DNA from: Segetibacter aerophilus
GTDB lineage: Bacteria > Bacteroidota > Bacteroidia > Chitinophagales > Chitinophagaceae
DNA: 64,000 bases
NCBI RefSeq assembly: GCF_007991655.1
Contig: NZ_BJYT01000018.1
Span: forward strand, 24,069 to 88,068
Direction: 5' to 3'
Part shown: piece by piece, positions 35,082 through 44,522 of the stretch
Layout of the letters: every line of letters begins with the position of its first letter
Numbering within the stretch: the stretch's first letter is position 1
Program-made: the position numbers and the translations under genes
Notes under the pieces: model-generated
Told to the model about the DNA's origin: nothing
The model's database searches: none
The model's input: the letters and a program-made list of their open reading frames with translations, nothing else

Positions 35082-36638
35082 CTAAAAGGTCGACTTGCGG
35101 ATAGACTTGTTTTTGCTGGCAGCTTTCTCATCGTAAGCAATACTTTCAACTTCCTGCTCCTTATTTTTCCTGAATATCAGGTAGCACTCCGGTTCGCTCA
35201 GTCCCGTCTTCCAGCAGAGGTAACCTTTAAAAAAGGCAACCGGCTTATAACCTGGTAAGGTAATTTTCGCCTTCCTGGGTATATGATCCGAAGCAAATAT
35301 TACAACACTCGGTTGCAGACATTCTATGGTGTCTAAAACAGCTTTTGATGCCCCAACACTGGTAACATTATAAATAGACCAGTTCCAGAAGCGGTGCTCC
35401 CCTCCATTGTTGTGGTTAGAGAAAATGTTCCTCGAAAAGTAAGGAAGTATAGAAATGTTTTTCCACCCACTTATGTAAATGTTTTCCTGGTCGAGCTTCT
35501 TAGCCTTAATGTATTTTGCTACGCTATATCCTGCAGAATAGTTGTGGTAAATGTCGTAAGTAACCGCGTTAATGCACCAGTAAATCTGTGTGATAAACAC
35601 TACCCCCATACCTGCCACTACAGCCTTCGTAAGTCCCTTCGGATTCTCGTTCCTGTACTTTTCGTAGCTGATCCACAAAACAAAAATCCACAACAAAAAC
35701 AATACGCCCTGGTGCCAGAGGTTCCTGTATTTAAGTCCAAACAAAATGCAAAGGAGCGTTAGTGGAAGCAGGTACACAAGACCAGATTTATTCTTAAAAA
35801 ACCATAGCAGAGAACTTCCAAAAATCAGGACACCTACCGCGCCGAAAAGTAAAGGCAGTTGCGTAAACTCGTTCATTACCAGCGAACCTGCAACCATCCT
35901 CCGGGCAATAATCCACATCACTCTAACATTGGAGTTTATATAGTTCGCATAAATCTGATCTGGTGGCGTAAGTATAATGTAAATGACAAGAAGCGCGATT
36001 AGTCCAAAAATAAACAGTGAGATAAGCTGGTGCGTTCTTGTTCGGATATCGGTTTTTTTCCAGTTTTTAATAACGTCAATAAAATGAACGAAAGCGATGG
36101 ACCCGGCAATCAAAAATGTATGAGCGCTGATATTCGCCAGGAGACTAAGCAACAATACAAACAAGTACGGCCGCTCATTTTTCTTACTGTAATTAATGGC
36201 GATAAGAAACAAGATGGGTGAGATCAGGCAATAGTTCCTGGCAACCACTCCATACTGGAAGAAAACAAAAAAAGTAAAAGGATATAATATTTTGATGAGT
36301 GCCGGAAACGGTGCGTACCTGATAAACAGCCATACGCCTGAAGCCGCAAAAAGTGCCGAAATTATATTGATAACAAAGTACGGAAGACCCAATTTAGCCG
36401 GAACCATCAGAATGAGATGCCACAATCCCGGCGAACCTTCGTACCTGAGATAAGTGGTAAAGAGCTCTTTAAAACGCGTGTCTTTTGCCAGCAACCAGGC
36501 CTGCGCCTCATCCATCCAAGGCTCGTGATGTGACACGACGATCGTTAATAAGATAGCATACAGTGCAAATACAATTACCTCGTATTTTTCCTTTACATAT
36601 TCGAAAACTCTAAACTTATTAGTTAAGGTTATGTTCAT
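35082..36638 (-). CDS. GT-C-like polytopic membrane glycosyltransferase
   Basis: The 518-residue protein has about ten transmembrane helices. The first periplasmic loop contains HEPWMDEAQAWLLAKD, where the D-E pair matches the catalytic loop of GT-C enzymes such as ArnT and PMT-type transferases that use lipid-linked sugars. The C-terminal 130 residues are a soluble extracytoplasmic domain. The final positively charged tail (KNKSIRKS) is unusual. It should glycosylate a lipid, polymer or protein in the periplasm; the substrate is unknown. The gene stands alone and is divergent from PPK2. Confidence 0.8.
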   Translation of the reverse strand: MNITLTNKFRVFEYVKEKYEVIVFALYAILLTIVVSHHEPWMDEAQAWLLAKDTRFKELFTTYLRYEGSPGLWHLILMVPAKLGLPYFVINIISALFAASGVWLFIRYAPFPALIKILYPFTFFVFFQYGVVARNYCLISPILFLIAINYSKKNERPYLFVLLLSLLANISAHTFLIAGSIAFVHFIDVIKNWKKTDIRTRTHQLISLFIFGLIALLVIYIILTPPDQIYANYINSNVRVMWIIARRMVAGSLVMNEFTQLPLLFGAVGVLIFGSSLLWFFKNKSGLVYLLPLTLLCILFGLKYRNLWHQGVLFLLWIFVLWISYEKYRNENPKGLTKAVVAGMGVVFITQIYWCINAVTYDIYHNYSAGYSVAKYIKAKKLDQENIYISGWKNISILPYFSRNIFSNHNNGGEHRFWNWSIYNVTSVGASKAVLDTIECLQPSVVIFASDHIPRKAKITLPGYKPVAFFKGYLCWKTGLSEPECYLIFRKNKEQEVESIAYDEKAASKNKSIRKSTF

Positions 36639-36922
36639 AAAGCTTGTCGAAGCTAGATTTAAAAATGCTCATGTAATGCTTTCAACTCATGTGCCAAACG
36701 GATTATCCATTATCTTAATCTATTCAATCCCTCATTTAAATCGTGCAATAACAACGGCACAAAGCGCGCAAATTTAATTTAATATTCTGTTGACTTCAAT
36801 GTCACGCTGTTAAACGTTCCTTTATGTGGTATAGTTCGCATCTTTTTATTGCAAAAACCGGTGTTGATCAAATTATAAAATTGTAAGTTCAATAAATATT
36901 TTTAAAGATTTAAAACCAGCGC

Positions 36923-37669
36923 ATGCAGCAAGACCTTTCTAAAATTTCGACACGGGCACCAAAAGACATGGAAAAAACCGAAACAAAAGAAAAGCTTGTT
37001 TCGATACTTGAGGAACTCGATGAGTTACAAAACCTGTTGTTTGCCGAAGGAAAACATTCATTGCTGGTAGTTATACAGGGCATGGATGCAAGTGGAAAAG
37101 ATGGAGCTATAAAGAATGTTTTCGGCACGCTAAATCCCCAGGGGGTATCTGTTACCTCTTTTAAAACGCCAACCCCGGAGGAAATCGGCCACGATTTTCT
37201 TTGGAGAATACATAAGCACGCTCCTTTAAAAGGCACTATCCAGGTTTTTAATCGTTCACACTATGAAGACGTTCTCATCACCCGTGTACATAAATGGATT
37301 GATGATGAAACGGCATTTAAAAGAATGAAAGCCATCAACAATTTTGAGAAGCTTCTCCTTCAGCACAATCAAACGCATGTTCTGAAGTTTTACCTGCATG
37401 TATCGAAAGAAGAACAGGAAGAACGTTTAAATGAGCGGATCTCGGATGTAACAAAACAATGGAAGTATAATGAAAATGATTTCAAAGAGGCTAAGCTTTG
37501 GGATGATTATATGAAAGCCTACGAAGACTGTTTCGAGCAATGCAACGAGGTGCCCTGGACAATCGTTCCGGCTGATCAAAACTGGTTCAAAGAATACACA
37601 ATTGCTTCTGCCGTAAGGGATACTTTGAAGGATTTGAATATGAAATATCCAGGAATGAAAAAAGAGTGA
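36923..37669 (+). CDS. Polyphosphate kinase 2 family protein
   Basis: The 248-residue soluble kinase uses polyphosphate to phosphorylate nucleotides. Walker A is QGMDASGKDGAIKN near residue 51. The lid and Walker B region follows with FNRSHYEDVLITRVH, and PWTIVPADQNWFKEY is the conserved C-terminal motif of PPK2. Length is that of a single-domain PPK2, and the class (ADP, AMP or both) cannot be read with confidence. It converges on the Kir channel gene with only 12 bases between the stops. Confidence 0.94.
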   Translation: MQQDLSKISTRAPKDMEKTETKEKLVSILEELDELQNLLFAEGKHSLLVVIQGMDASGKDGAIKNVFGTLNPQGVSVTSFKTPTPEEIGHDFLWRIHKHAPLKGTIQVFNRSHYEDVLITRVHKWIDDETAFKRMKAINNFEKLLLQHNQTHVLKFYLHVSKEEQEERLNERISDVTKQWKYNENDFKEAKLWDDYMKAYEDCFEQCNEVPWTIVPADQNWFKEYTIASAVRDTLKDLNMKYPGMKKE

Positions 37670-37681
37670 GCCAGCGCGAAA

Positions 37682-38662
37682 TTATGAAATGCCGGGAATG
37701 GCCGGTAGTTCTACTGCTTCCATTTCGTTCAACTTATCCAACTCTAACACGGTTGTTTTCCCGTCTGGCGATTCGTGGTACATGGGCTTAAACTTCGCGC
37801 CCCAAATAACTTCTTTATAAGTATAGGAGGTGCGTTGCATAACCATGTTAGAAAAAATATGATCGAAGCCAGTTACCTGCACGTACAGCTCCAGGTCTGA
37901 CCGGTGCATGTCTTCTTCATTAAAATTTAGCAGCGGACTTTCTTCGTCTATAGGATGAACAACAGTCCAGTTCATATTCAACGTGTCAATACGCGAGCGT
38001 TCTAAATTCAACTGGTAAAATTTAAACTGTTGTTTATCGTCTTCCATTTCCATAAAAGCAATGTTTACTACCACCCGCGCATCCGTGAGGTGGTGATTTA
38101 TCTTGTAAGGAACCATTCTAAACATAAGACCAAGTCCACCTTTATAAGGACCGATTAATGCGTTTTCGCTGAAAGCGAGATAAGCTTTCGGCCTCGTAAA
38201 TCTTCCATACAGAAGTCCTGTCACAAGGGCAAACGACAGCCATCCTGCAAGAGACTCGATTGCTGACACCACATGGGCAAACTCGCCAATGGGATTGATT
38301 CGTCCGTAGCCGACGGTAGTAAATGTTTCGGTACTAAAGAAGAAAGTTTCTTTTATTTTACCCCATTCTGTGCTGGTTATATATCCTTGCAATTCGTCTA
38401 GACCAGCCAAAACATAAAGGCTGGTAAACAAAGTATTGATAGCAATAAAAAAGGCGAGGATAATGCCCAGGAATGCAAGAGCCGACAGATCCATCAGGTA
38501 CGAATAAATGCTCAGGCGTTTTAAAAGCGAAAGGCCGTCTTTTCTAAGATTGAATGATCCGTCTTTGTTTACAAAACGTCCTCCCAAACGATTTGCCTCT
38601 ACGCCAAACCCTGTATCAGGGTTAGATTTTGAAAACGGGTTAACTTTTGGTACGATTGCCAT
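37682..38662 (-). CDS. Inward-rectifier (Kir/IRK) potassium channel
   Basis: The 326-residue protein has the KirBac architecture. An N-terminal cytosolic segment (1-50) is followed by TM1 (about 60-85), a pore helix with the selectivity filter Thr-Val-Gly-Tyr-Gly at 116-120 (ETFTTVGYG), TM2 (about 128-150) and a C-terminal immunoglobulin-like cytosolic domain. RFTRPKAYLAFS matches the Kir interface just after TM2. It should form a tetrameric K+ channel in the inner membrane. Regulation by ligand or lipid cannot be judged from sequence. Confidence 0.93.
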   Translation of the reverse strand: MAIVPKVNPFSKSNPDTGFGVEANRLGGRFVNKDGSFNLRKDGLSLLKRLSIYSYLMDLSALAFLGIILAFFIAINTLFTSLYVLAGLDELQGYITSTEWGKIKETFFFSTETFTTVGYGRINPIGEFAHVVSAIESLAGWLSFALVTGLLYGRFTRPKAYLAFSENALIGPYKGGLGLMFRMVPYKINHHLTDARVVVNIAFMEMEDDKQQFKFYQLNLERSRIDTLNMNWTVVHPIDEESPLLNFNEEDMHRSDLELYVQVTGFDHIFSNMVMQRTSYTYKEVIWGAKFKPMYHESPDGKTTVLELDKLNEMEAVELPAIPGIS

Positions 38663-38916
38663 AGATCAGGAAAACTAAACAGAAAAGAACAATTTTAGAT
38701 AATTTTTGCCCGGTGGGAAAAAGTTTTTCAAGCAGACGACGATGATGCTTTGAAACTTTTTTTAGCTCTTTTTTTAAAACAGCTAATTATTTGTTCAAAC
38801 CGTATTGGTCTTTTGTCCTGACATTTAGGGTAATTTGTAAAACTGATAAATGACTTTAGGAGTGATTAGCAACAGCACAAACACTTTTAAGATTTAATTG
38901 AAAATAAAATATACAA

Positions 38917-40056
38917 GTGGACAGAAGAATATTTATAAAGAATACCAGCCTTGCAACAGCGGCCTTAGCCTTACCTAAAATTGACCCGTTAAGGTCAGCA
39001 AATCTTGCAAAAAATAATCTTCCAAAATGGAAGGGATTCAACCTGCTTGATTTCTTTTCGCCCAATCCAAAACCTGTGTCAAAGCCAACAACAGAAGATC
39101 ATTTTCGTTGGATGCGGGACTGGGGTTTTGATTTTGTAAGGATACCAATTGCTTATCCCTATTATCTCTCTATCGACAGAACTAAAAATATTACTTCAGA
39201 AGATGTGTATAAGATAAATCCTGAAGCGGTAGATAGGATAGATAGTTTGGTTTCAATGGCCCATAAGTACAATATGCATGTTAGTCTCAATTTACATCGA
39301 GCTCCAGGCTATTGCGTGAATGCTGGCTTTAATGAGCCGTACAATTTATGGAAGGATAACGAAGCGCAGAAAGCATTCAACTTTCACTGGGCAATGTGGG
39401 CTAAGCGCTATAAAAATGTTTCTTCAAAAAAGATAAGCTTCGATTTGCTGAACGAACCCAGCATGCGGGAAGACATGAACGACCAGTTATCAAAAAGAAG
39501 TGCTGTTCCGGGGGAGATTTACCGGAAAGTTGCTAAGGCAGCAGCAGAGGCTATTCGCAAGGAAAATCCTCGCCATCTTGTTATTGCCGACGGCAATAAT
39601 GTTGGTAGCACAGTTATTCCTGAAATCATTGATTTAAACATTGCACAAAGTTGTCGCGGTTATAATCCCGGAATTATTTCTCACTACAAGGCACCATGGG
39701 CGAACAAGGACCCGGATCATTTACCTGAACCAAAATGGCCGGGACAAGTAGGCAACCAGTACCTCAGCCGGGCGATGCTCGAGGAGTATTATAAGCCTTG
39801 GATTGAGTTGACCAAAAAGGGCGTCGGTGTTCACTGCGGCGAGTGCGGTGCCTGGAACAAAACTCCACACGATGTTTTCATTGCATGGTTTTCAGATGTG
39901 CTTAGTATCCTTTCCGCAAACAATATTGGTTTTGCCCTATGGAATTTCGTTGGTGACTTTGGCGTCATAGACTCTGGTCGCGCAGATGTTGCTTACGAAG
40001 ATTGGCAAGGTCATAAACTCGATAGAAAATTATTGAACCTGCTGATGAAGCAATAA
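38917..40056 (+). CDS. Glycoside hydrolase family 5-like enzyme with Tat-like signal
   Basis: The start is the GTG at 38917, because an in-frame stop lies just upstream and the GTG gives MDRRIFIKNTSLATAALAL, a twin-arginine signal. The 379-residue protein is a TIM barrel with the GH5 acid/base in SFDLLNEPSM and the nucleophile in HCGECGAWN; FVRIPIAYPYY and SLNLHRAPGY are further family blocks. It should act on a beta-glucan or mannan outside the cytoplasm; specificity is not decidable. It is divergent from the Kir gene. Confidence 0.88.
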   Translation: MDRRIFIKNTSLATAALALPKIDPLRSANLAKNNLPKWKGFNLLDFFSPNPKPVSKPTTEDHFRWMRDWGFDFVRIPIAYPYYLSIDRTKNITSEDVYKINPEAVDRIDSLVSMAHKYNMHVSLNLHRAPGYCVNAGFNEPYNLWKDNEAQKAFNFHWAMWAKRYKNVSSKKISFDLLNEPSMREDMNDQLSKRSAVPGEIYRKVAKAAAEAIRKENPRHLVIADGNNVGSTVIPEIIDLNIAQSCRGYNPGIISHYKAPWANKDPDHLPEPKWPGQVGNQYLSRAMLEEYYKPWIELTKKGVGVHCGECGAWNKTPHDVFIAWFSDVLSILSANNIGFALWNFVGDFGVIDSGRADVAYEDWQGHKLDRKLLNLLMKQ

Positions 40057-40109
40057 CGATTTTTTGCTGCAAAAAGATCAATAGTAAGTAGCCGCCCAGT
40101 GAAATAAAA

Positions 40110-40129
40110 GTACAAGTGTGCGACGCAAG
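40110..40129 (-). repeat. Dispersed 20-mer, copy E
   Basis: The minus strand reads CTTGCGTCGCACACTTGTAC, identical to copy C, with AAGCATTC upstream on that strand. It lies between the GH5 and msrA genes. Confidence 0.8.
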
Positions 40130-40247
40130 AATGCTTAATAGAATGACTACGGGGGGTCACGAAAAGGTCTCTGCAGATTTGGTTATGTCTATCACTTCAT
40201 TAACAACTATAACAAAACCATTTTCGTAAATTTATTAAAAGCATTTT

Positions 40248-40907
40248 ATGAAGAAGATACAAGGTTCTTTGTTTGTTCTGTTGATAATCGTTACACTTAC
40301 TTCCTGTGCACAAAAGCCGAAGAAGGTTGCAGAACGAAAATTGTCGGCCAAAGAACTTTCTAAATATAGCCAGGCAACATTTGCAGCCGGTTGTTTCTGG
40401 CATGAAGAAGCTTTGTTTGAAAGTATTAAGGGCGTGAAAGAGGCTGTAGCGGGATATGCCGGTGGAACCATTAACAACCCGACTTATGAACGAAGCGGAG
40501 AAGGCAACAACGCACATGCAGAAACGGTAAATGTATATTACGACCCTGCCGTTGTTTCGTATGCGGACTTATTAAAAATCTACTTTTACGGCCAGGATCC
40601 TACCCAGGTTAATGGGCAGGGTCCGGATGAAGGGCCTCATTACAGGTCTATTCTTTTTTATAGAAATGACAACGAAAAGAAGATGGCTGAAGATTATATT
40701 TCTTCCATGAAAAAGTCAGGTCAATACAAAGCTCCCATTGCTGTGCAGTTAATGCCTTTTACAAAATTTTGGGTTGCTGAAGATTACCACCAGGATTATA
40801 TTGACAAACATCCCTACGGTGGGTATGTGATGGGATTTAGTATTCCCGAAGTGAAGAAAGTGCAGAAGCAATTTCCTGCTATGATTAAACCTGAGCGAGT
40901 TTTCTAG
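40248..40907 (+). CDS. msrA: Peptide-methionine (S)-S-oxide reductase, exported lipoprotein
   Basis: The 219-residue protein has a lipoprotein signal (lipobox LTSC, Cys at about 20). The MsrA domain follows with the catalytic cysteine in AAGCFWHEEALF, then AGYAGG and EAVNVYYDP-like sequence (ETVNVYYDPA), and GPHYRSI. It should repair oxidised methionine in periplasmic or outer-membrane proteins. The usual resolving Cys of some MsrA proteins is not evident at the C-terminus. No fused MsrB domain. An ankyrin gene converges on it with 10 bases between stops. Confidence 0.95.
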   Translation: MKKIQGSLFVLLIIVTLTSCAQKPKKVAERKLSAKELSKYSQATFAAGCFWHEEALFESIKGVKEAVAGYAGGTINNPTYERSGEGNNAHAETVNVYYDPAVVSYADLLKIYFYGQDPTQVNGQGPDEGPHYRSILFYRNDNEKKMAEDYISSMKKSGQYKAPIAVQLMPFTKFWVAEDYHQDYIDKHPYGGYVMGFSIPEVKKVQKQFPAMIKPERVF

Positions 40908-40917
40908 CCTTCCGAAA

Positions 40918-41412
40918 TTATTGTTGCTGATTTGCAAATTGCTCTATCAAATCATACATCGGCCAGTTCTCTTGTAACCGTGCGTGATCCAATGGTGTCT
41001 TGCCCCTGGAATCTTGTAGGGTTAGGTCTGCACCTTTTTTAAGCAATATTTCCGCAATTTGTAAATGCCCGAAAGTAGCTGCAAAAGTGAGGGCTGTTGC
41101 GCCGTTCGAATTCCGCTCATTTACGTCTGCACCTGCATCAACCAATTTTTGTGCAAGCTCTGTATAGCCTTTAAAACATACTCCCATTAAAGCTGTATTT
41201 CCTGCTGCATCCTGCCCGCTTGTTTTTGCTCCTTTCTTCAAAAGAAAATCAACTACGTCAAGCGAATTGTTATACACAGCAAGTATCAGCGGTGTAAAAC
41301 CTTTCGTGTCTACGGCATGAATAGCTTCCGGATTTTCTTCGTAAATCCTTTCCACTAAATCAAGGTCATTTCTGCGACAGGCATCAAATATTTGGGTAGT
41401 ATCTACAGACAT
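40918..41412 (-). CDS. Ankyrin-repeat protein
   Basis: The 164-residue soluble protein is made almost wholly of ankyrin repeats of about 33 residues. Successive units contain KGFTPLILAVYNNSLDVVDFLLKKGA, DAAGNTALMGVCFKGYTELAQKLVDAGAD and NSNGATALTFAATFGHLQIAEILLKKGAD in pieces, followed by a degenerate last unit. No signal peptide is present, so it is probably a cytosolic protein-protein interaction module. Its partner is unknown and the neighbouring genes give no hint. Confidence 0.92.
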   Translation of the reverse strand: MSVDTTQIFDACRRNDLDLVERIYEENPEAIHAVDTKGFTPLILAVYNNSLDVVDFLLKKGAKTSGQDAAGNTALMGVCFKGYTELAQKLVDAGADVNERNSNGATALTFAATFGHLQIAEILLKKGADLTLQDSRGKTPLDHARLQENWPMYDLIEQFANQQQ

Positions 41413-41515
41413 TAAGCGTTGTTTGTGGGTGAAAAATTGGAAGGCAAAGATAAAGTGTTGGACAGCTTTTAACTGCTTATATTTATTTTTGAGGGCAGTG
41501 GCTTAGCTGTACAAC

Positions 41516-41523
41516 TAAATTTG
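41516..41523 (+). promoter_or_regulatory. Candidate -7 element for asparaginase-family gene
   Basis: TAAATTTG matches TANNTTTG and lies 5 bases before the ATG at 41529, implying a nearly leaderless transcript. A TTTG at 41488-41491 could be the -33 element, but its 24-base spacing is longer than usual. Confidence 0.35.
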
Positions 41524-41528
41524 TTTCA

Positions 41529-42542
41529 ATGATTAAAAGAAGGGATTTTCTCCAGTTATCTACTTTCGGAATCACGAGTCTTATTAGTCCGAAAACGTTT
41601 CATACTTCACAGAAAGGCAATAAGCCGATTGTTATTTCCACGTGGAAAGAAGGTATTAATGCCAATAAAGCTGCGTGGCAAATATTGAGCAATAAGGGCA
41701 AAGCATTAGATGCGGTAGAGGCAGGCGTGATGGTAACTGAAAATTCAATCAATTGCTGTGTTGGACTTGGTGCAAATCCGGATAGGGATGGGATTGTAAC
41801 ATTGGATGCTTCTATAATGGACGAAAATGGAAATGCCGGATGCGTTGCAGCTCTTGAGCGAATTAAGCATCCTATCTCTGTCGCCCGGAGAGTGATGGAA
41901 AAAACGCCGCACGTGATGTTGGTAGGAGAGGGTGCGCAAAAATTTGCCGTAAGCGAAGGCTTTCCTCTGGAAGATCAGAAACTTTCAGCCGACGCAGAAA
42001 AAGCCTACAGCACGTGGTTGAAGACTGCCAACTACAAACCTGTTATTAATATTGAAAATAGGGGCCATGGACCTTTTGCCCCCGTTAATCTTCCCGATGG
42101 AAGCCTCAATCATGATACGATCGGCATGGTTGCGCTCGATGCTTTTGGTAATCTAAGTGGCAGCTGCACCACAAGTGGAATGGGTTTTAAAATGAGGGGA
42201 AGGGTAGGCGATTCTCCCATCATTGGCGCCGGGCTTTTTGTAGACAACGAAGTAGGGGCTGCCACTGCTACCGGCGTGGGCGAAGAGGTTATAAAGATCT
42301 GCGGAACTCATCTCGTGGTTGAGTTGATGAGGCAAGGGCTATCGCCAGCCGAGGCCTGTAAAAAAGCTGTTGAACGAATTGTAAAAAAGGATTCCAAAAA
42401 AGCAAAAGATAACCAGGTCGGTTTTATAGCCATTAACAAGGCGGGTGAGCATGGTGCCTATTGTCTCCAAAAAGGTTTCAACTATGCCGTCTGTTATGCC
42501 AACGATCACAATCAACTTATTGATAGTGCTAGCTGGTTTTGA
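41529..42542 (+). CDS. N4-(beta-N-acetylglucosaminyl)-L-asparaginase / isoaspartyl peptidase family
   Basis: The 337-residue Ntn-hydrolase precursor cleaves itself before the catalytic threonine, which is Thr197 in SLNHDTIGMVALD. GNLSGSCTTSGM and IGAGLFVDNEVGAATATGVGEE complete the active-site region and match glycosylasparaginases. The N-terminus KRRDFLQLSTFGITSLI resembles a Tat signal, so it likely works in the periplasm on glycoprotein fragments or isoaspartyl peptides. It is followed by a dispersed-repeat copy and a shared terminator. Confidence 0.92.
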   Translation: MIKRRDFLQLSTFGITSLISPKTFHTSQKGNKPIVISTWKEGINANKAAWQILSNKGKALDAVEAGVMVTENSINCCVGLGANPDRDGIVTLDASIMDENGNAGCVAALERIKHPISVARRVMEKTPHVMLVGEGAQKFAVSEGFPLEDQKLSADAEKAYSTWLKTANYKPVINIENRGHGPFAPVNLPDGSLNHDTIGMVALDAFGNLSGSCTTSGMGFKMRGRVGDSPIIGAGLFVDNEVGAATATGVGEEVIKICGTHLVVELMRQGLSPAEACKKAVERIVKKDSKKAKDNQVGFIAINKAGEHGAYCLQKGFNYAVCYANDHNQLIDSASWF

Positions 42543-42582
42543 TGGTAATTTTTGTAGCAGACCTCAAAACTTTTTCAGCATT

Positions 42583-42602
42583 GTTGTGTCACTCACTTTT
42601 AC
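42583..42602 (+). repeat. Dispersed 20-mer, copy I (variant 2)
   Basis: GTTGTGTCACTCACTTTTAC differs by one base from variant 2. The upstream box TTCAGCATT and downstream TTTATTTGGC match the family side boxes. Confidence 0.75.
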
Positions 42603-42703
42603 TATAAACCTTTATTTGGCTTTTATTCCAAAATCAGATAAGCTGTTCTTTTAAACAAACTGTAGAAGCTAGATGTACTTTCTGAATAAGTACAAGCAAT
42701 AAA

Positions 42704-42724
42704 AAAGCTACCATCGGTAGCTTT
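42704..42724. terminator. Bidirectional terminator between convergent genes
   Basis: AAAGCTACC (42704-42712) and GGTAGCTTT (42716-42724) pair perfectly around ATC, with A and T runs on both sides. It separates the asparaginase-family gene and odhB. Confidence 0.85.
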
Positions 42725-42746
42725 AAAACTTTTAGTAGCAGTTTTA

Positions 42747-44321
42747 TTATAATTCCAATAAAGTCTTTACCGGGTCTTTTCCGAACAATAACAGTTCTGG
42801 TGTTTCAAGTAGTTCTTTCACTCTTACCAGGAAGCTAACGCTTTCACGTCCGTCAATAATGCGATGATCATAGCTTAACGCCAGGTACATCATTGGCTTA
42901 ATAACTACCTGCCCGTTTATAGCCATTGGCCTTTCCTGTATTTTATGCATACCCAAAATTGCACTTTGCGGAATATTGATAATAGGTGTAGAAAGCAATG
43001 AACCAAACACACCGCCATTAGTTATTGTAAACGTTCCGCCTTGCATTTCGTCCATCGAAAGCTTGTTATCTCTCGCTTTACCTGCAAGCCTAACCACTTC
43101 CTTTTCTATCTCAGCCATGCTCAGACTTTCTGCGTTCCTTATTACCGGAACCACCAGACCTTTAGGTGCAGAAACAGCAATTGAAATATCGCAGAAATCA
43201 TGGTACACTAAAGAATCGCCATCAATATAGGCGTTAACAGAAGGCCACTCTTGCAACGCAAAACAAACGGCCTTGGTAAAGAAACTCATGAAGCCAAGGT
43301 TCACACCCTGCTTCTCTTTGAACTTGTCTTTATATTGAGTACGAAGGGCCATGATACGGCTCATATCTACTTCATTGAAAGTAGTGAGCATCGCAGTGGT
43401 ATTCTTAGCTTCAACGAGACGACGGCTAACTGTTTTACGCAGGTTGCTCATTTTCTCTCTTCGCTCGTTGCGGCTGAAGAGCTCTTGTCCGGCAACAGCT
43501 TTCTTGCCTGGATTTGCAAGCGCTTGCAATACATCATTTTTCATAATTCTTCCACCCGAACCTGAAGGCGTAATGGAAGAAGCTTCCACCTTTTTATCGG
43601 CAATAATAGCCGCCGCAACAGGTGAAGCCTTAATATCATTAGGAATGGAAGTGACCGGTGCTTGTGCAGCAGCGGGTTGGGCAGGAGCTGCCGGTTTTGC
43701 TTCAGGCTTCGCTTCTGCCGGAGCCGAACCTACAGCTACATCGCTATCTATTGATGCAATTATGTCTCCTATTTTTAAAGTATCTCCTTCTTTTGCTTTT
43801 TGCGTCAGCTTGCCCGCTTCTTCAGCATTCAATTCGAAAGTCGCTTTCTCACTTTCCAGTTCTGCAATCACCTCATCGCGTCTTACAAGTTCGCCTTCTT
43901 TTTTCACCCATTTAATTAAAGTAACTTCTGTGATTGACTCGCCAACTGTTGGAATTTTTACGTCTATCACTCCTTTCCCTGCCGCACTTGCCTGCGGTGC
44001 TACCGGTGCTGCCGCTTGTTGAGGTGCTGCCTGTACCTCGGCAACAGGAGCGGGTTGAGAAGGTGAAGGTGTTCCTCCTTGTTTTTGAGCAGTTTCATCT
44101 ATTTGCGCCAATATATCTCCTATATTAATTGTGTCTCCCTCTGCTGCTTTTGTTTGTAAGACCCCTGCCTTTTCAGCATTTACTTCAAAAGTTGCTTTTT
44201 CACTTTCAAGTTCTGCAATCACTTCATCTCTTTCAACATATTCCCCGTCTTTCTTCAACCATTTTATCAGTGTAACTTCTGTAATAGACTCGCCTACTGT
44301 TGGAACTTTTATGTCAATCAT
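42747..44321 (-). CDS. odhB: 2-oxoglutarate dehydrogenase E2 (dihydrolipoyl succinyltransferase), two lipoyl domains
   Basis: The 524-residue E2 component has two tandem lipoyl domains, with lipoylated lysines at Lys42 and Lys159, each in [10 protein letters not shown]. Ala/Pro-rich linkers separate them. A peripheral subunit-binding domain (about 235-275) follows, then the catalytic domain with [12 protein letters not shown] near residue 490. Two lipoyl domains are unusual for a succinyltransferase, which more often has one, although such forms occur. E1 and E3 genes are not adjacent, so it is probably expressed on its own. Confidence 0.93.
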   Translation of the reverse strand: MIDIKVPTVGESITEVTLIKWLKKDGEYVERDEVIAELESEKATFEVNAEKAGVLQTKAAEGDTINIGDILAQIDETAQKQGGTPSPSQPAPVAEVQAAPQQAAAPVAPQASAAGKGVIDVKIPTVGESITEVTLIKWVKKEGELVRRDEVIAELESEKATFELNAEEAGKLTQKAKEGDTLKIGDIIASIDSDVAVGSAPAEAKPEAKPAAPAQPAAAQAPVTSIPNDIKASPVAAAIIADKKVEASSITPSGSGGRIMKNDVLQALANPGKKAVAGQELFSRNERREKMSNLRKTVSRRLVEAKNTTAMLTTFNEVDMSRIMALRTQYKDKFKEKQGVNLGFMSFFTKAVCFALQEWPSVNAYIDGDSLVYHDFCDISIAVSAPKGLVVPVIRNAESLSMAEIEKEVVRLAGKARDNKLSMDEMQGGTFTITNGGVFGSLLSTPIINIPQSAILGMHKIQERPMAINGQVVIKPMMYLALSYDHRIIDGRESVSFLVRVKELLETPELLLFGKDPVKTLLEL

Positions 44322-44522
44322 ACCTTCTTTTTAAGTTTTGCAAATTTCGGGGAAAATAAGTTGTTTCAGGAAGTAAATTTATAGAAGAACAATTCGAAAA
44401 AATAAGTATAGATGAGAAAAACAGCGAAAGTAAAAAGGCAAAAATAAAAAGGCAAAATACAAGCATAACCGCTGTAGAGATCATAGGACGAGCGTCAAGC
44501 TCTTTTCAATAAAATTCCCTGG

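Noticed and set aside
40056..40085. Terminator after the GH5 gene
   Set aside because: Arms around TTTTTTGC/GCAAAAA are almost all A and T with a tiny loop and mismatch; weak.
43351..44022. Long reading frame antisense to odhB
   Set aside because: It mirrors the Ala/Pro/Glu-rich lipoyl and linker region of odhB on the other strand; the composition is a shadow and no domain is seen.
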